DNA from: Laspinema sp. D2d
Lineage (GTDB): Bacteria; Cyanobacteriota; Cyanobacteriia; Cyanobacteriales; Laspinemataceae
Length of the DNA: 64,000 bases
Direction of reading: 5' to 3'
NCBI RefSeq assembly: GCF_025370755.1
Contig: NZ_JAMXFC010000010.1
Span: forward strand, 97,988 to 161,987
Position 1 is the first letter of the stretch; every line of letters begins with the position of its first letter. The notes beneath the pieces are model-generated. The model was not told the DNA's origin. It ran no database searches and saw only the letters and a program-made list of their open reading frames with translations. The translations under genes and the position numbers were made by a program. Below, in pieces: positions 46,350-55,316 of this stretch.

Positions 46350-47340
46350 GGCTACTACCTGGACTCGCCGCCACATTATTTCTTTGGCTGATTTTGTTTC
46401 TTCAGAATACGATACGGTGCTGCAAACTGCCGCTAGTTTTGGGGAGGTCCTCTCCCGACGCATGAAAAAAGTGCCGACTCTGCAAGGGCAGGTGGTGGCT
46501 AATTTATTTTTTGAACCCTCTACCCGGACCCGCAGCAGTTTTGAACTGGCAGCCAAACGACTCTCGGCAGATACCCTAAATTTTGCCCCCGGATCCTCTT
46601 CCCTGACGAAAGGGGAGACGATTTTGGATACCGCCAAAACTTATTTGGCAATGGGAACGGATTTGATGGTGATTCGCCATCGGGAGGCGGGAGTTCCCCA
46701 GGCGATCGCCACGGAAATGGACCGACTGGGTTCACGGGTGGGGGTTTTGAATGCCGGAGATGGGCAACATGAACATCCCTCCCAAGGATTGCTCGATTTG
46801 TTTACCATTTGCTCTGTGCTGGATCGGGACCGCCCTCGCCTGGAACTGCTGCAAGGGAAAAAAATTGCGATCGTCGGGGATATTCTGCATTCGCGGGTCG
46901 CGCGATCGAATATTTGGAGTTTGACAGCAGCTACAGGGGCTGAACTGCATCTGGCGGGACCTCCGACCCTCCTACCTCAACTGTTTGCAGATATGGGAGT
47001 GGGTAGAGCGGGTCAGTTATCGTTACATTGGACGGTAGAAGAAGCCCTGGAAAATGCCGATTTTGTGATGACTCTGCGATTACAAAAAGAGCGGATGAGC
47101 CAGCATCTTTTGCCCAGTTTGCGGGAGTATCATCAGCATTATGGAATTACTCGCGATCGCCTTAAACTCTGTAACCCGAATGTCAAAGTGTTACATCCAG
47201 GTCCCGTGAATCGGGGAGTAGAAATTAGTTCCGATCTGATGGATGACCCCCAGTTTAGCCTGATTTCCCAACAAGTCACGTCCGGGGTGGCAGTCCGCAT
47301 GGCGTTGCTCTATCTGATGGGGGGCGGCAAGGTTCAGTAG
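46348..47340 (+). CDS. pyrB: Aspartate carbamoyltransferase catalytic subunit
   Basis: PyrB joins carbamoyl phosphate and aspartate in the second step of pyrimidine synthesis. The 330-residue protein has the carbamoyl-phosphate motif [19 protein letters not shown], the loop [15 protein letters not shown] and the C-terminal [13 protein letters not shown]. The ATG at 46348 overlaps the divergent lipoprotein start codon, so at least one of the two promoters must lie inside the opposite gene. No pyrI regulatory subunit is seen, as is usual in cyanobacteria. moaE follows 56 bp later. Confidence 0.97.
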   Translation: MATTWTRRHIISLADFVSSEYDTVLQTAASFGEVLSRRMKKVPTLQGQVVANLFFEPSTRTRSSFELAAKRLSADTLNFAPGSSSLTKGETILDTAKTYLAMGTDLMVIRHREAGVPQAIATEMDRLGSRVGVLNAGDGQHEHPSQGLLDLFTICSVLDRDRPRLELLQGKKIAIVGDILHSRVARSNIWSLTAATGAELHLAGPPTLLPQLFADMGVGRAGQLSLHWTVEEALENADFVMTLRLQKERMSQHLLPSLREYHQHYGITRDRLKLCNPNVKVLHPGPVNRGVEISSDLMDDPQFSLISQQVTSGVAVRMALLYLMGGGKVQ

Positions 47341-47396
47341 AATGAACCGAGGGATTTTAAACTGAGGGGTAACTGACCCTAACCCCTGCATCAACG

Positions 47397-47891
47397 ATGA
47401 CCAATCCAACCTTATCAAGCCCGGTCCCGGATGCGATCGCCACCCCAAAAGGCGATCGCTTTGCCCTGACTTTTGCCCCCCTCTCCCTAGAGGAAGTTTA
47501 TGCCTTAGCTGATGACCCTGGCAATGGGGCTGTTGTGGTCATGAGTGGCATGGTTCGCAATCAAACCGATGGGAAACCCGTCGTTGCCCTAGAGTATCAA
47601 GCTTATGCACCAATGGCAGAGGCGGTTTTTCAGCAAATAGCGGCCTCAATCCGGTCTACTTGGCCCGATGTGCAGCGCGTGGTGATCTTTCATCGCATGG
47701 GGCGCTTACAAATTGGTGAAATTAGTGTCTTAGTGGCGGTGGGTTCTCCACATCGGCGGGAGGCTTTTGAAGCCTGTCAGTATGCGATCGATACCCTCAA
47801 GCACAATGCCCCCATTTGGAAAAAAGAACATTGGGCTGATGGTTCTAGTTCGTGGGTGAGTATTGGCGCTTGTGAAACCCAGGATGAATAA
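47397..47891 (+). CDS. moaE: Molybdopterin synthase catalytic subunit MoaE
   Basis: MoaE, with MoaD, inserts sulfur into precursor Z (cPMP) to make molybdopterin. The 164-residue protein contains GMVRNQTDGKPVVALEYQAY, IFHRMGRLQIGE and the catalytic CQYAIDTLKHNAPIWKKEHW region with its lysines. A 25-residue N-terminal extension precedes the conserved domain. No moaD or other moa genes lie in the window. It follows pyrB closely enough to be co-transcribed. Confidence 0.94.
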   Translation: MTNPTLSSPVPDAIATPKGDRFALTFAPLSLEEVYALADDPGNGAVVVMSGMVRNQTDGKPVVALEYQAYAPMAEAVFQQIAASIRSTWPDVQRVVIFHRMGRLQIGEISVLVAVGSPHRREAFEACQYAIDTLKHNAPIWKKEHWADGSSSWVSIGACETQDE

Positions 47892-48375
47892 CCAGAAATC
47901 CACTGGTTAAGAGGGGATAATCGCTGAAAATTCATAAGCTGGGGAAACAATTGACCTGTTCACGAGTCTTGCACTCCATAGGGACAAACCCAAACCTGCC
48001 ATTCACCCAACTCCCGGAAACGGGAACTTTTGCTAGGATAAAAGTGTCTCCAGTGCCTGGAATGTTATAACACTCATTCCAACCCCATCAGCACCCTTTC
48101 GACAGGAAGGGACTTCGGGCAATCATCCGGAACTTAAACGCTGACACTGCCAATTGTGCCGTTACCGGGTAAACAGTTGATGAATACCCCCTTAATTCGG
48201 ATGATGTAAAAGTCTGAAATTGCCAGACTTGTCTAAAAGGCAAACATCAGGGTAACGGTCGGCCAAGAGAACACCTACGGGTTTCGGAGAGTTCCAGCGG
48301 ATTATTATTTATCCAGGAAAAAAACTCTCCATATTCTCGCCGTAAATGACGGGGTTTCCGACCCGTTTTTAACAG
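47892..48375. other. 484-bp region upstream of the ECF sigma gene
   Basis: No gene is present. The second half contains the potential leader structure described separately at 48277-48370. The first half has no obvious promoter consensus. Confidence 0.4.
48277..48370 (+). promoter_or_regulatory. Possible attenuator-like leader of the ECF sigma gene
   Basis: Three mutually exclusive pairings can be drawn. GGAGAGTT (48286-48293) pairs with AACTCTCC (48323-48330). ACGGG (48349-48353) pairs with CCCGT (48362-48366) and is followed by TTTTT, a terminator-like stem 5 bp before the ATG. The far-left ACGGGT (48277-48282) can instead pair with ACCCGT (48361-48366), which would disrupt the terminator-like stem. 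It is a structural suggestion only; no ligand or leader peptide is recognised. Confidence 0.4.
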
Positions 48376-49032
48376 ATGAGTTACACTCCTTCTACATCCT
48401 GGCAAACGGGTGAGGCCACTAATTCTCCAGCCTCAGTGCAACCAGATAAACTGTCAAATTACGATTTAGTCCTGCGCTGTCAGGAGGGTCTGAGTCCGGA
48501 CCGTTCTGCCTTTGCTGAACTGCTACGCCGCTATCAGTCTCATGTGGATAAAATTTTGTACCACTTGGCTCCTGATTGGCAAGACCGAGCAGATTTAGCA
48601 CAGGAAGTTTGGATTCGGGTTTACCGCAATGTCAAACGGTTAAACGATCCGGTTAAATTCCGGGGTTGGTTGAGCAGAATTGCCACCAATTTGTTCTACG
48701 ATGAGCTACGCAAGCGCAAGCGGGTGCGCGACCCCCTCTCTTTAGATGCCCCTCGGATGTTAGAGGATGGGCAAATGGATTGGGAAATAGCTGCGGATGA
48801 ACCGGGTCCCGAAGATGACTTAACTACTCGCGAATTTTACGACCAATTACGCGCCGCGATCGCTGATTTACCGGAAGTATTCCGCACGACTATTGTTTTG
48901 CGGGAAATTGAAGGGTTAGCATATGAGGAAATTGCTGAAATTACCGGCGTTTCTCTCGGCACAGTAAAATCCAGAATTGCCCGCGCCCGTCAGCGTCTGC
49001 AAGTTCAACTTCAAACTTATTTGGACAGTTAG
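48376..49032 (+). CDS. sigG: ECF sigma factor, SigG-like
   Basis: A 218-residue ECF (group 4) sigma factor. Region 2 has the segment DLAQEVWIRVYRNVKRL and FRGWLSRIATNLFYDELRKRKR. Region 4 has LPEVFRTTIVLREIEGLAYE and ITGVSLGTVKSRIARARQRL. The 35-residue N-terminal extension and overall sequence resemble cyanobacterial SigG. These factors answer envelope or photo-oxidative stress and are held by a membrane anti-sigma factor encoded next to them, which fits the gene that follows 166 bp downstream. Confidence 0.92.
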   Translation: MSYTPSTSWQTGEATNSPASVQPDKLSNYDLVLRCQEGLSPDRSAFAELLRRYQSHVDKILYHLAPDWQDRADLAQEVWIRVYRNVKRLNDPVKFRGWLSRIATNLFYDELRKRKRVRDPLSLDAPRMLEDGQMDWEIAADEPGPEDDLTTREFYDQLRAAIADLPEVFRTTIVLREIEGLAYEEIAEITGVSLGTVKSRIARARQRLQVQLQTYLDS

Positions 49033-49075
49033 GCGTCGGGTTGCGGTGTTTGAAACGCAAGTTTTTCATATAACG

Positions 49076-49098
49076 TAACGTTGTATTTTCCAACGTTA
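49076..49098. repeat. Short inverted repeat between sigma and anti-sigma genes
   Basis: Perfect arms TAACGTTG (49076-49083) and CAACGTTA (49091-49098) surround a 7-base loop. An extra TAACG precedes the left arm. It lies about 100 bp before the anti-sigma start and could be an operator or a weak hairpin lowering read-through. Confidence 0.45.
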
Positions 49099-49198
49099 GA
49101 CGCCCAATCTATTCAGATATGATTATTAGTAAACAAGCTTGCAGTTGTGATTATTATTCAGGGTGCATTATCCAGTTTGATTTGGTGGTGGTGTTGAC

Positions 49199-51184
49199 AT
49201 GAATCCTAACTATGAATCCCATCACACTCCTAAAAAACCAGCCCTAGGGGGTTCACGATCTTTTAACTTAACCGATCGCAATCAGCCAATGGCACTATGG
49301 AATTCCGTGACCCCACATTCAGCCCAGCTCGACGATGATCTCACCGCCGATCAATTTGAATTACTCAGCGCTTACCTTGACGGTGAAGTAACGGACACCG
49401 AACGGGAAGAAGTGCAGGGCTGGCTAGAAGATGATGCCTCACTTAAACACTTACATTCCAGACTTTTAACCCTGCATCAGGGATGGACTGAGCTACCGGC
49501 ACCGCCGGAGACCCAGCCGGTTGATTCCTTGCTCAGTGCGGTTTTTAGTCGAATTGACGAAATCGAACAACAAGAATCTGTCACCACCATCGTTACGGAT
49601 CACACTGGATCTGCTATTTCTGCCGATCGCGTTGAGTTGCTCAGTGCCTACCTCGACGGTGAAGTAACTGATACCGAACGTCAGCAAGTTGAAACCTGGC
49701 TCTCGACGAATGCCTCACTCCGTGACTTACATTCGAGACTCTTAACGCTGCATCAGGGGTGGACTTCCCTTCCGGCCCCATCACAGGCACAACCTGTCGA
49801 TGTCTTGCTCAGTGCAGTCTTTAGTCGGATTGACGAAATCGAACAACAAGAAGCCGTCACGCCTCTTGTTGCCGATCGCCCAGTTGCCACAATTCCTGCC
49901 GATCGCGTTGAGTTGCTCAGTGCCTACCTCGATGGTGAAGTAACTAAAACGGAACGTCAGCAAGTTGAAAGCTGGCTCTCCAGTGATCCGTCATTCCGAG
50001 ACCTCCATTCAAGACTTTTAAACCTGCATCAGGAATTAGTTTCCCTACCGGCACCATCACAGGCACAACCTGTCGATGTCTTGCTCAGTGCAGTCTTTAG
50101 TCGGATTGACGAAATCGAACAACAAGAAGCCGTCACGCCTCTTGTTGCCGATCGCCCAGTTGCTGCGATTCCTGCGGAGCAATTTGAGTTGCTCAGTGCC
50201 TACCTCGATGGTGAGGCAACTTCTGCCGAATCTCAGCAAGTTGAAAGCTGGCTCTCCAGTGATGCTACATTCAGACAGGTCCATTCAAGACTTTTAAACC
50301 TCCGTCAGGAATGGGTTGCCCTTCCGGCACCATCAGAAGCACAACCTGTCGATGCCTTGCTTAGTGCAGTCTTTAGTCGGATTGACGAAATCGAACAACA
50401 AGAAGCCGTCATGCCTCTCGTTGGCGATCGCGCCCTTGCCGCAATTCCTGCCGAGCAATTTGAGTTGCTCAGTGCCTACCTCGATGGTGAGGCAACTCAT
50501 GCCGAATCAGAACAGGTGGAAACCTGGCTCTCCCGTGATGCCACATTCAGACAGGTCCATTCAAGACTTTTAAACCTCCGTCAGGAATTGGTTTCCCTCC
50601 CGACACCATCAGAGACACAACCTGTCGATGCCTTCCTCAGTGGGGTCTTTAGTCGGATTGACCAACTCGAACAATTGGAAGCTAAAATTCCAGTGGTTTG
50701 TGAAGGAGAAAATGCCGCCATTGCTGCGGGACGATTTGAATTAGTGAGTGCTTATATCGATGGCGAGGCAACTCAGAGCGAACGTCGTCAGGTTCAAGAG
50801 TGGCTCGATCGCGATCCCGAGGTGAAACGCCTCTATTTGAACTTGATTAAACTGCGCGAAAGTGTGCAAGTTATGCCTGTTCCTGCGCCGGTGCAACCTG
50901 TGCAAGAAACCGTCCAGAACTTGTTCCGACGCCTCGATCGCCAGCGTCAGCGGCGGGTTTTATGGGGTGGCGTCGCGATCGCTGCCTTGGTGTTAGCCGG
51001 GTTATCAAGCCTCATTTTCCGCGATCGGACCTACAGCCCTCAAATGGCAACGGTCCCCGCAGAAACCCCAACGCCTTCTGAACGCTTGATGATTGCCTTA
51101 AATGGTTCAGTTGTCGAGATTCCGGAAGCTCCGGAAGCGACAGAACCCAAACCCATTGAATCCCGCGCTTTGTTTGTGGAATAA
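49199..51184 (+). CDS. Giant anti-sigma-like protein with six tandem domains
   Basis: The 661-residue protein contains six copies of a 92-residue unit starting at residues 53, 145, 237, 329, 421 and 513. Each unit has a helical N-terminal part with ELLSAYLDGEVTxxE...W, then LHSRLLxLHQ, and a linker PAPSxAQPVDxLLSAVFSRIDEIEQQE. The YLDGE core is that of anti-sigma N-terminal domains without zinc ligands. After the sixth, most divergent, copy come a basic stretch and one transmembrane helix (VLWGGVAIAALVLAGLSSLIF), then a short periplasmic tail. Its place after the sigma gene supports an anti-sigma role. Typical homologues carry one such unit. Confidence 0.85.
   Translation: MNPNYESHHTPKKPALGGSRSFNLTDRNQPMALWNSVTPHSAQLDDDLTADQFELLSAYLDGEVTDTEREEVQGWLEDDASLKHLHSRLLTLHQGWTELPAPPETQPVDSLLSAVFSRIDEIEQQESVTTIVTDHTGSAISADRVELLSAYLDGEVTDTERQQVETWLSTNASLRDLHSRLLTLHQGWTSLPAPSQAQPVDVLLSAVFSRIDEIEQQEAVTPLVADRPVATIPADRVELLSAYLDGEVTKTERQQVESWLSSDPSFRDLHSRLLNLHQELVSLPAPSQAQPVDVLLSAVFSRIDEIEQQEAVTPLVADRPVAAIPAEQFELLSAYLDGEATSAESQQVESWLSSDATFRQVHSRLLNLRQEWVALPAPSEAQPVDALLSAVFSRIDEIEQQEAVMPLVGDRALAAIPAEQFELLSAYLDGEATHAESEQVETWLSRDATFRQVHSRLLNLRQELVSLPTPSETQPVDAFLSGVFSRIDQLEQLEAKIPVVCEGENAAIAAGRFELVSAYIDGEATQSERRQVQEWLDRDPEVKRLYLNLIKLRESVQVMPVPAPVQPVQETVQNLFRRLDRQRQRRVLWGGVAIAALVLAGLSSLIFRDRTYSPQMATVPAETPTPSERLMIALNGSVVEIPEAPEATEPKPIESRALFVE
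49355..51010 (+). repeat. Six tandem 276-bp coding repeats
   Basis: Equivalent codons occur at 49355, 49631, 49907, 50183, 50459 and 50735, an exact 276-bp step five times over, so no indel has occurred between units. Units 2-5 are highly similar at the DNA level (for example GTTGAGTTGCTCAGTGCC and GTCTTTAGTCGGATTGACGA recur unchanged), which indicates fairly recent amplification or gene conversion; units 1 and 6 are more diverged. Such a tract should be unstable by recombination. Confidence 0.9.
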
Positions 51185-52594
51185 TGAGATAAACTCAATC
51201 GGAATCAGGACTCACAAGGTTAAGGGTGAACTGGGGGATTCCTGGGATGGGATCGAGTTGATGTGAACGGGGCAAAAATCATACAAAAATACCAGAGATT
51301 GGGTGAAAAGAACAAATCAAACGGGTGTTCTGATCGGCGATCGCCCATAGCTAAAGCTGCTCCCTTCTGCAAAGGATGGAAATAGGCTAAAGCTATGGGC
51401 TTTTGCTTGCAACCCGCTATAGAATCTCTATTATCAAATCCGGTTGTGCAAGACCTACTTTACTCTTAAACCCGCGCAAATGAGCTAGTCTGTAAAAACC
51501 TCTTTTCATAACCGATACGGAAAACCGAACGATTTATCTAGGGTATCCGTAGAATCTCGGAACCCAGTTTGAAAATAAAACCAATAGATGAAAGCCCCAA
51601 AGTGGGTGAAAAAACTGAATTGCTGATTCCTACGAATTTTTAGGGTACGGATGAGCAAGGGAGTCTGGACAGTAAACGTTAAAAACCCCCTTTCTTTACC
51701 TAATCTTTACACATTCGCCCTAACAGAGGACCAGAAAGCCGGTTTCTTGTTCTGTGAATTGCAAAACCCCGAATTAATCCCTTAGAGGAGCAGTTCAGAG
51801 GTTAAAAACATTGTCTCAACTCCATTGCGATGAGCGATGAAGGGCTTCTTCTCCGTAATTTTACGGTCATCCTAAACATAACCGAACCCGAAGTTTAAAC
51901 TGACTAATCTGGGCTAATGAAATTCCGAGCCAGGGAACATTCCTTGAGAGCTTTACCCTCTGTAGATAAAACTTTACGGAGTTTTTATCCATCCTGATTC
52001 TTGTCTCATTCGTTATGCCAGGGTTAGGTTATCTAATTTTTTTAGAGGGAATCGATAGAGCCATAACTTTACTAAAGATTTACACACATTTTCCTGTTAT
52101 CTAGGGAACAATAGGATTGATATCATATCAATGACTTTATAGCATCCTCCTTTAGAAATAACCTCTCAATGGGAACTGTATCGATTGTAGATGCTCTATA
52201 GGGGATGACGAGAGAGGATCTTGAATCCCATACTTTAAGAAAGCGAAACCCTTACACAGGTTTTCCGTCTTTCGAGCCGGTAGGAGGGAGTTTCCGGGTG
52301 AGTGGATTTCCAGATATTCCATTTGTGGAGGGCTGGAGAGTCATAGAGTCATCGAAGCCTAACCCGCCTAAGTCAGAGTTACCAGGTTACATCCAGCAGT
52401 TTAGAAGCCCTTCCTCGCCGATAGAGCAATCACTCTGGCGATCGCGATTATTCCCTCGCGGACAAATTTTTTGAGGGGGCTTCATAAAAGTTAACCTCGG
52501 CGTGAGGAAGACTGGAAAAATTAAGGGGTGAAATTCAGGATAATTTTGAAGCATTTAAACGTCATTCTATTTAGTCTATACCGGAGAGGAACCC
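51185..52594. other. 1.4-kb region without a clear gene
   Basis: The only long frame (52205-52474, 89 codons) starts one base after a purine-rich run and has Pro/Ser/Arg-biased content, so it is not called. A hairpin with arms GCCCATAGCT (51343-51352) and AGCTATGGGC (51391-51400) followed by TTTT may end the anti-sigma transcript, 160 bp past its stop. The remainder is AT-rich with no RNA gene recognised; the COP23 promoter lies at its right end. Confidence 0.4.
51343..51404 (+). terminator. Possible terminator of the sigma/anti-sigma operon
   Basis: Ten-base perfect arms GCCCATAGCT and AGCTATGGGC enclose a 38-base loop and are followed by TTTTGCTT. The long loop makes it a weak candidate. 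Confidence 0.4.
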
Positions 52595-53140
52595 ATGAAT
52601 CTTAAACAGCTATTACAAATCACGATCGCCGGGGTTGTAGCCACCGCTATTCCCCTGATCAGCGCCCCAAAATCGGTTGCCCAGTCTGCAGCACCCCTCA
52701 GTTCCTTTCAGTGTCAGATTTCTCCCGATCAACTCTTTGTCACCCTAGCGGTTCGCCAAAATGGACAGGTGTCAGACCCCATGATCGTCTGGAAAACCGA
52801 GGAGTTTAGCGGAGCAGGATATACCCCCGAACGCCGCTGTACAGAAGTTACCAACCGCCTCAATAGCTTGTTACAGGAAAATAACCAGAGTTTAGAGGGA
52901 CTTTACATGACGGCTGGATTAGTCAATGGTGAGGCGGTTCTCTGTGCCGTTAGCAGCACCCGAGCCGGTTGCAATACCAGAAATGTGCTATTTACCCTCA
53001 ACCATGCCAACCGTCGTAACCCCAGCCAAATGTTAAGAAATCTCGCCAGTGCAGGGGTTGTAGGCAGCGGAAGCGCGATTCAAGAGTCCGGAGGACAACC
53101 CTACGTGGATTTACAAATCCTAGTCAATCAACTCTTTTAA
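52595..53140 (+). CDS. Exported COP23-domain protein, copy 1
   Basis: COP23 is named after a 23-kDa circadian-oscillating membrane-associated polypeptide of a unicellular cyanobacterium; its biochemical role is unknown. The 181-residue product has a signal peptide ending SAPKSVAQ. Four cysteines fall at SFQCQIS, ERRCTEVTNRLN, VLCAV and AGCNTRNVLF, with the conserved block LEGLYMTAGLVNGEAVLCAV between. They probably form two disulfides in the periplasm. A strong ribosome site GGAGAGGAA precedes the ATG. A second copy follows after 114 bp. Confidence 0.88.
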   Translation: MNLKQLLQITIAGVVATAIPLISAPKSVAQSAAPLSSFQCQISPDQLFVTLAVRQNGQVSDPMIVWKTEEFSGAGYTPERRCTEVTNRLNSLLQENNQSLEGLYMTAGLVNGEAVLCAVSSTRAGCNTRNVLFTLNHANRRNPSQMLRNLASAGVVGSGSAIQESGGQPYVDLQILVNQLF

Positions 53141-53254
53141 TCCTCCTATCCTTAGAACTTGTACAAAGCATTTTGCTGGAAATCGCCGAGGCTTGGCGAA
53201 CTGGAATAGCAAGATTTCAGTCGATGGGTCCAGTCAGGAATAGAGAATCGAATT

Positions 53255-53788
53255 ATGAGTCTGAAAACAATGGGCCGATGGGTTGCAGCCCTTTTACTGG
53301 CAACCCCAGGCAGTTTACTCCTATCCCCCAGCAGTATGGCGTCATCCCCCACGTCAGTGGTGTCTTTTGAATGCCACCCCTCGGATAACGTTTATACCCT
53401 TCGCGCGGTCCGAACCGATGGATCGGTATCAGAGTCGATGATTTCTTGGAGAAATCAAGGCTATCCGAGTGCCAATGATTCTCTGGCGAGCTGTCAGCAG
53501 GTGTCAAACCAACTGAATGCCGTGTTGCATAACAATGGCAATAGCCTCAGTGGGTTATATCTCACCGTTGGGCGAGTCAATGGAGAGATGGTGGTTTGTG
53601 CCGTAAATCGGACGGATGTCGGCTGCAATCGCCAGAATGTTTTGTTTGCTTTCAATGGCAATAACCGTGCCGAACCCGCTAGATTGCTGGGGGGATTACT
53701 TGGGACGGATAGCTTAATTAACCTAGTCGTAGTGGGGAATTTGTTGCAGGATTTTTCCCCCCTGCCTACGCTAGTTTTGACAGGGTAG
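53255..53788 (+). CDS. Exported COP23-domain protein, copy 2
   Basis: A 177-residue paralogue of the previous gene. Signal peptide WVAALLLATPGSLLLSPSSM, then the same four cysteines (SFECHPS, LASCQQVSNQLN, VVCAV and VGCNRQNVLF) and the block LSGLYLTVGRVNGEMVVCAV. The C-termini of the copies differ, and the copy identity is moderate, so the duplication is not recent. It probably shares the upstream promoter. Confidence 0.87.
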   Translation: MSLKTMGRWVAALLLATPGSLLLSPSSMASSPTSVVSFECHPSDNVYTLRAVRTDGSVSESMISWRNQGYPSANDSLASCQQVSNQLNAVLHNNGNSLSGLYLTVGRVNGEMVVCAVNRTDVGCNRQNVLFAFNGNNRAEPARLLGGLLGTDSLINLVVVGNLLQDFSPLPTLVLTG

Positions 53789-53835
53789 TAGAGATTCTGT
53801 TTGAACCCCAAGGAGAAAAGAAGTGAGGAAAGCGT

Positions 53836-53949
53836 ATGAGCTTTATCAAGATAGCCCGCGATTCGTGCCGAACGTGGGGCGATCGCGAAGCTTTACACCA
53901 CCCGATCGCGCCGGTTGCCCACTCCGGGAGACTGTCCATTGGTAAATAA
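53836..53949 (+). CDS. Candidate 37-residue small protein
   Basis: An ATG at 53836 follows GAGGA at six bases and opens a 37-codon frame starting MSFIKIARDSCRTWG and ending SGRLSIGK. Its stop lies inside the left arm of a strong terminator. An alternative 40-codon frame from the GTG at 53823 has AAGGAG seven bases upstream and overlaps it in another phase, so only one can be real. Evidence is only the ribosome site and the terminator. Confidence 0.3.
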   Translation: MSFIKIARDSCRTWGDREALHHPIAPVAHSGRLSIGK

Positions 53950-53983
53950 CCTAGAGAGAGGTGAAACTTTCTCTAGGTTTTTT
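53948..53983 (+). terminator. Strong terminator after the COP23 pair
   Basis: Perfect 10-base arms AACCTAGAGA (53948-53957) and TCTCTAGGTT (53970-53979) end in six T residues. It lies 160 bp past the second COP23 gene and closes that transcription unit. Confidence 0.85.
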
Positions 53984-54192
53984 ATTCAGAAAAATAGAGA
54001 GGAAACATTAAAGGTTACCGGAGCAATCCCTGCTCTCGGCAGAGCCCGTCACAAAAGCTTGATCCTTCTTCGGGGTCAAGGCGAATTACAATTCGAGGGC
54101 CGGGGTCTAACCTATTAGGAAAATACGGGCTTGAAGGGTTAAATTTTCTCCCCTCAAGCTGCTTGATTCAAAACTCTATATTACCCATTTTT

Positions 54193-55185
54193 ATGTTATT
54201 ATTTGGTCGATTTCCGACTTATTTGTTCGCTACAACGGGAGCAGTGGCGATCGCCTTGGTGGTGCGGATCACCCAGGCCCTCCCCCTGGTGGCGAGTGGC
54301 TCGTTAGCTCCGGAACAGGTGAATGCGATCGCCTCCCAAACCACGGTGATTATTGCCCAAGGATTACAAGAAGGAGACATTGAAGCTCGCCAAGAATGGA
54401 ATCCCGGATCAGGGGTGATTGTGGCCCGGGATGGCAATACTTACTCGGTCTTAACTGCACTCCATGTCGTCAGAACCCGCGAAGTAGTTTATGGGGTCAG
54501 GACCAGTGACGGGAAAGTGCATCAAGTGGATGATGTGGAGACCCAAAGTAATATTATTCCCCTGGGGGAAGAACAAGGGGAGTTAGGCGAGACAATTCAG
54601 GGGCTTGATCTGGCGATTATTACCTTTACCAGCAATCAAGACTATCCTATTGCCGTGATGGGAGACTCTCACCCTATTGATCGCGGCGCACCCGTCTATA
54701 TCTCCGGTTGGCCCAATCCTGAAGATGAAAGCGCCCGCCGAGTCCGCGAGTTCCGGGAAGGAAATCTTACGGACATTGCCAATCCGCCCTCGGATGATGG
54801 GGGATACAGCTTGCTCTATACCAACGAGACGAAGCGGGGGATGAGCGGGGGACCCGTTTTTAATCAAGATGGGGAGTTAGTCGGCATTCACGGACGGGGA
54901 CGCGCTCAGGAAGACCGCTATTGTGTCGATCCGGAGTTAAGCCAAAACAATAGTTGTGGGATCCAAACCCTGCATTTTATCGATCGCGTCCAACGGGAGC
55001 AACTTACCCTCTCGTTTGCGAAACCCCCGGTGGATCCCGAGGCGATCGCCCACGGGATGACCAATATGGAACAGGCGGACACGATTGAAGATATTTATAA
55101 AGATTTTACTTTCTTGCGATCGCTCCTGCGGGATAGCCCCTCTGGGGGTTGCTCTAGCCTCTTACTCGGAGAACCCTGTAATTGA
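54193..55185 (+). CDS. Exported or membrane-anchored trypsin-like serine protease
   Basis: A protein of about 330 residues with an N-terminal hydrophobic segment (YLFATTGAVAIALVV) that may be a signal anchor. The chymotrypsin-fold triad is complete: His91 in LTALHVV, Asp139 in GLDLAIITF and Ser218 in KRGMSGGPVFN, numbered from the ATG at 54193. A TTG at 54163 is a possible longer start. There is no PDZ domain, so it differs from DegP/HtrA. The C-terminal part has a cysteine-bearing loop. It lies between the COP23 pair and the porin gene, suggesting an envelope role. Confidence 0.86.
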   Translation: MLLFGRFPTYLFATTGAVAIALVVRITQALPLVASGSLAPEQVNAIASQTTVIIAQGLQEGDIEARQEWNPGSGVIVARDGNTYSVLTALHVVRTREVVYGVRTSDGKVHQVDDVETQSNIIPLGEEQGELGETIQGLDLAIITFTSNQDYPIAVMGDSHPIDRGAPVYISGWPNPEDESARRVREFREGNLTDIANPPSDDGGYSLLYTNETKRGMSGGPVFNQDGELVGIHGRGRAQEDRYCVDPELSQNNSCGIQTLHFIDRVQREQLTLSFAKPPVDPEAIAHGMTNMEQADTIEDIYKDFTFLRSLLRDSPSGGCSSLLLGEPCN

Positions 55186-55316
55186 GACGCCCTTAATTTT
55201 CCCATTTTGGGACCGCTTCCGAGAGAATGAGATGGGAAACACCCTACCCCATTTCCCTCTTTTATGTGGCATTTTATCCCAGAGACCTTATCCACAGCTT
55301 GTTTTATCTGACTCGC

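Noticed and set aside
46350..46637. N-terminal extension of the lipoprotein antisense to pyrB
   Set aside because: The lipobox signal peptide begins at the ATG at 46349, and the extension is simply the shadow of pyrB.
52205..52474. 89-codon forward frame as a gene
   Set aside because: The purine-rich sequence is one base from the ATG, the composition is Pro/Ser/Arg-biased and no family pattern is visible.
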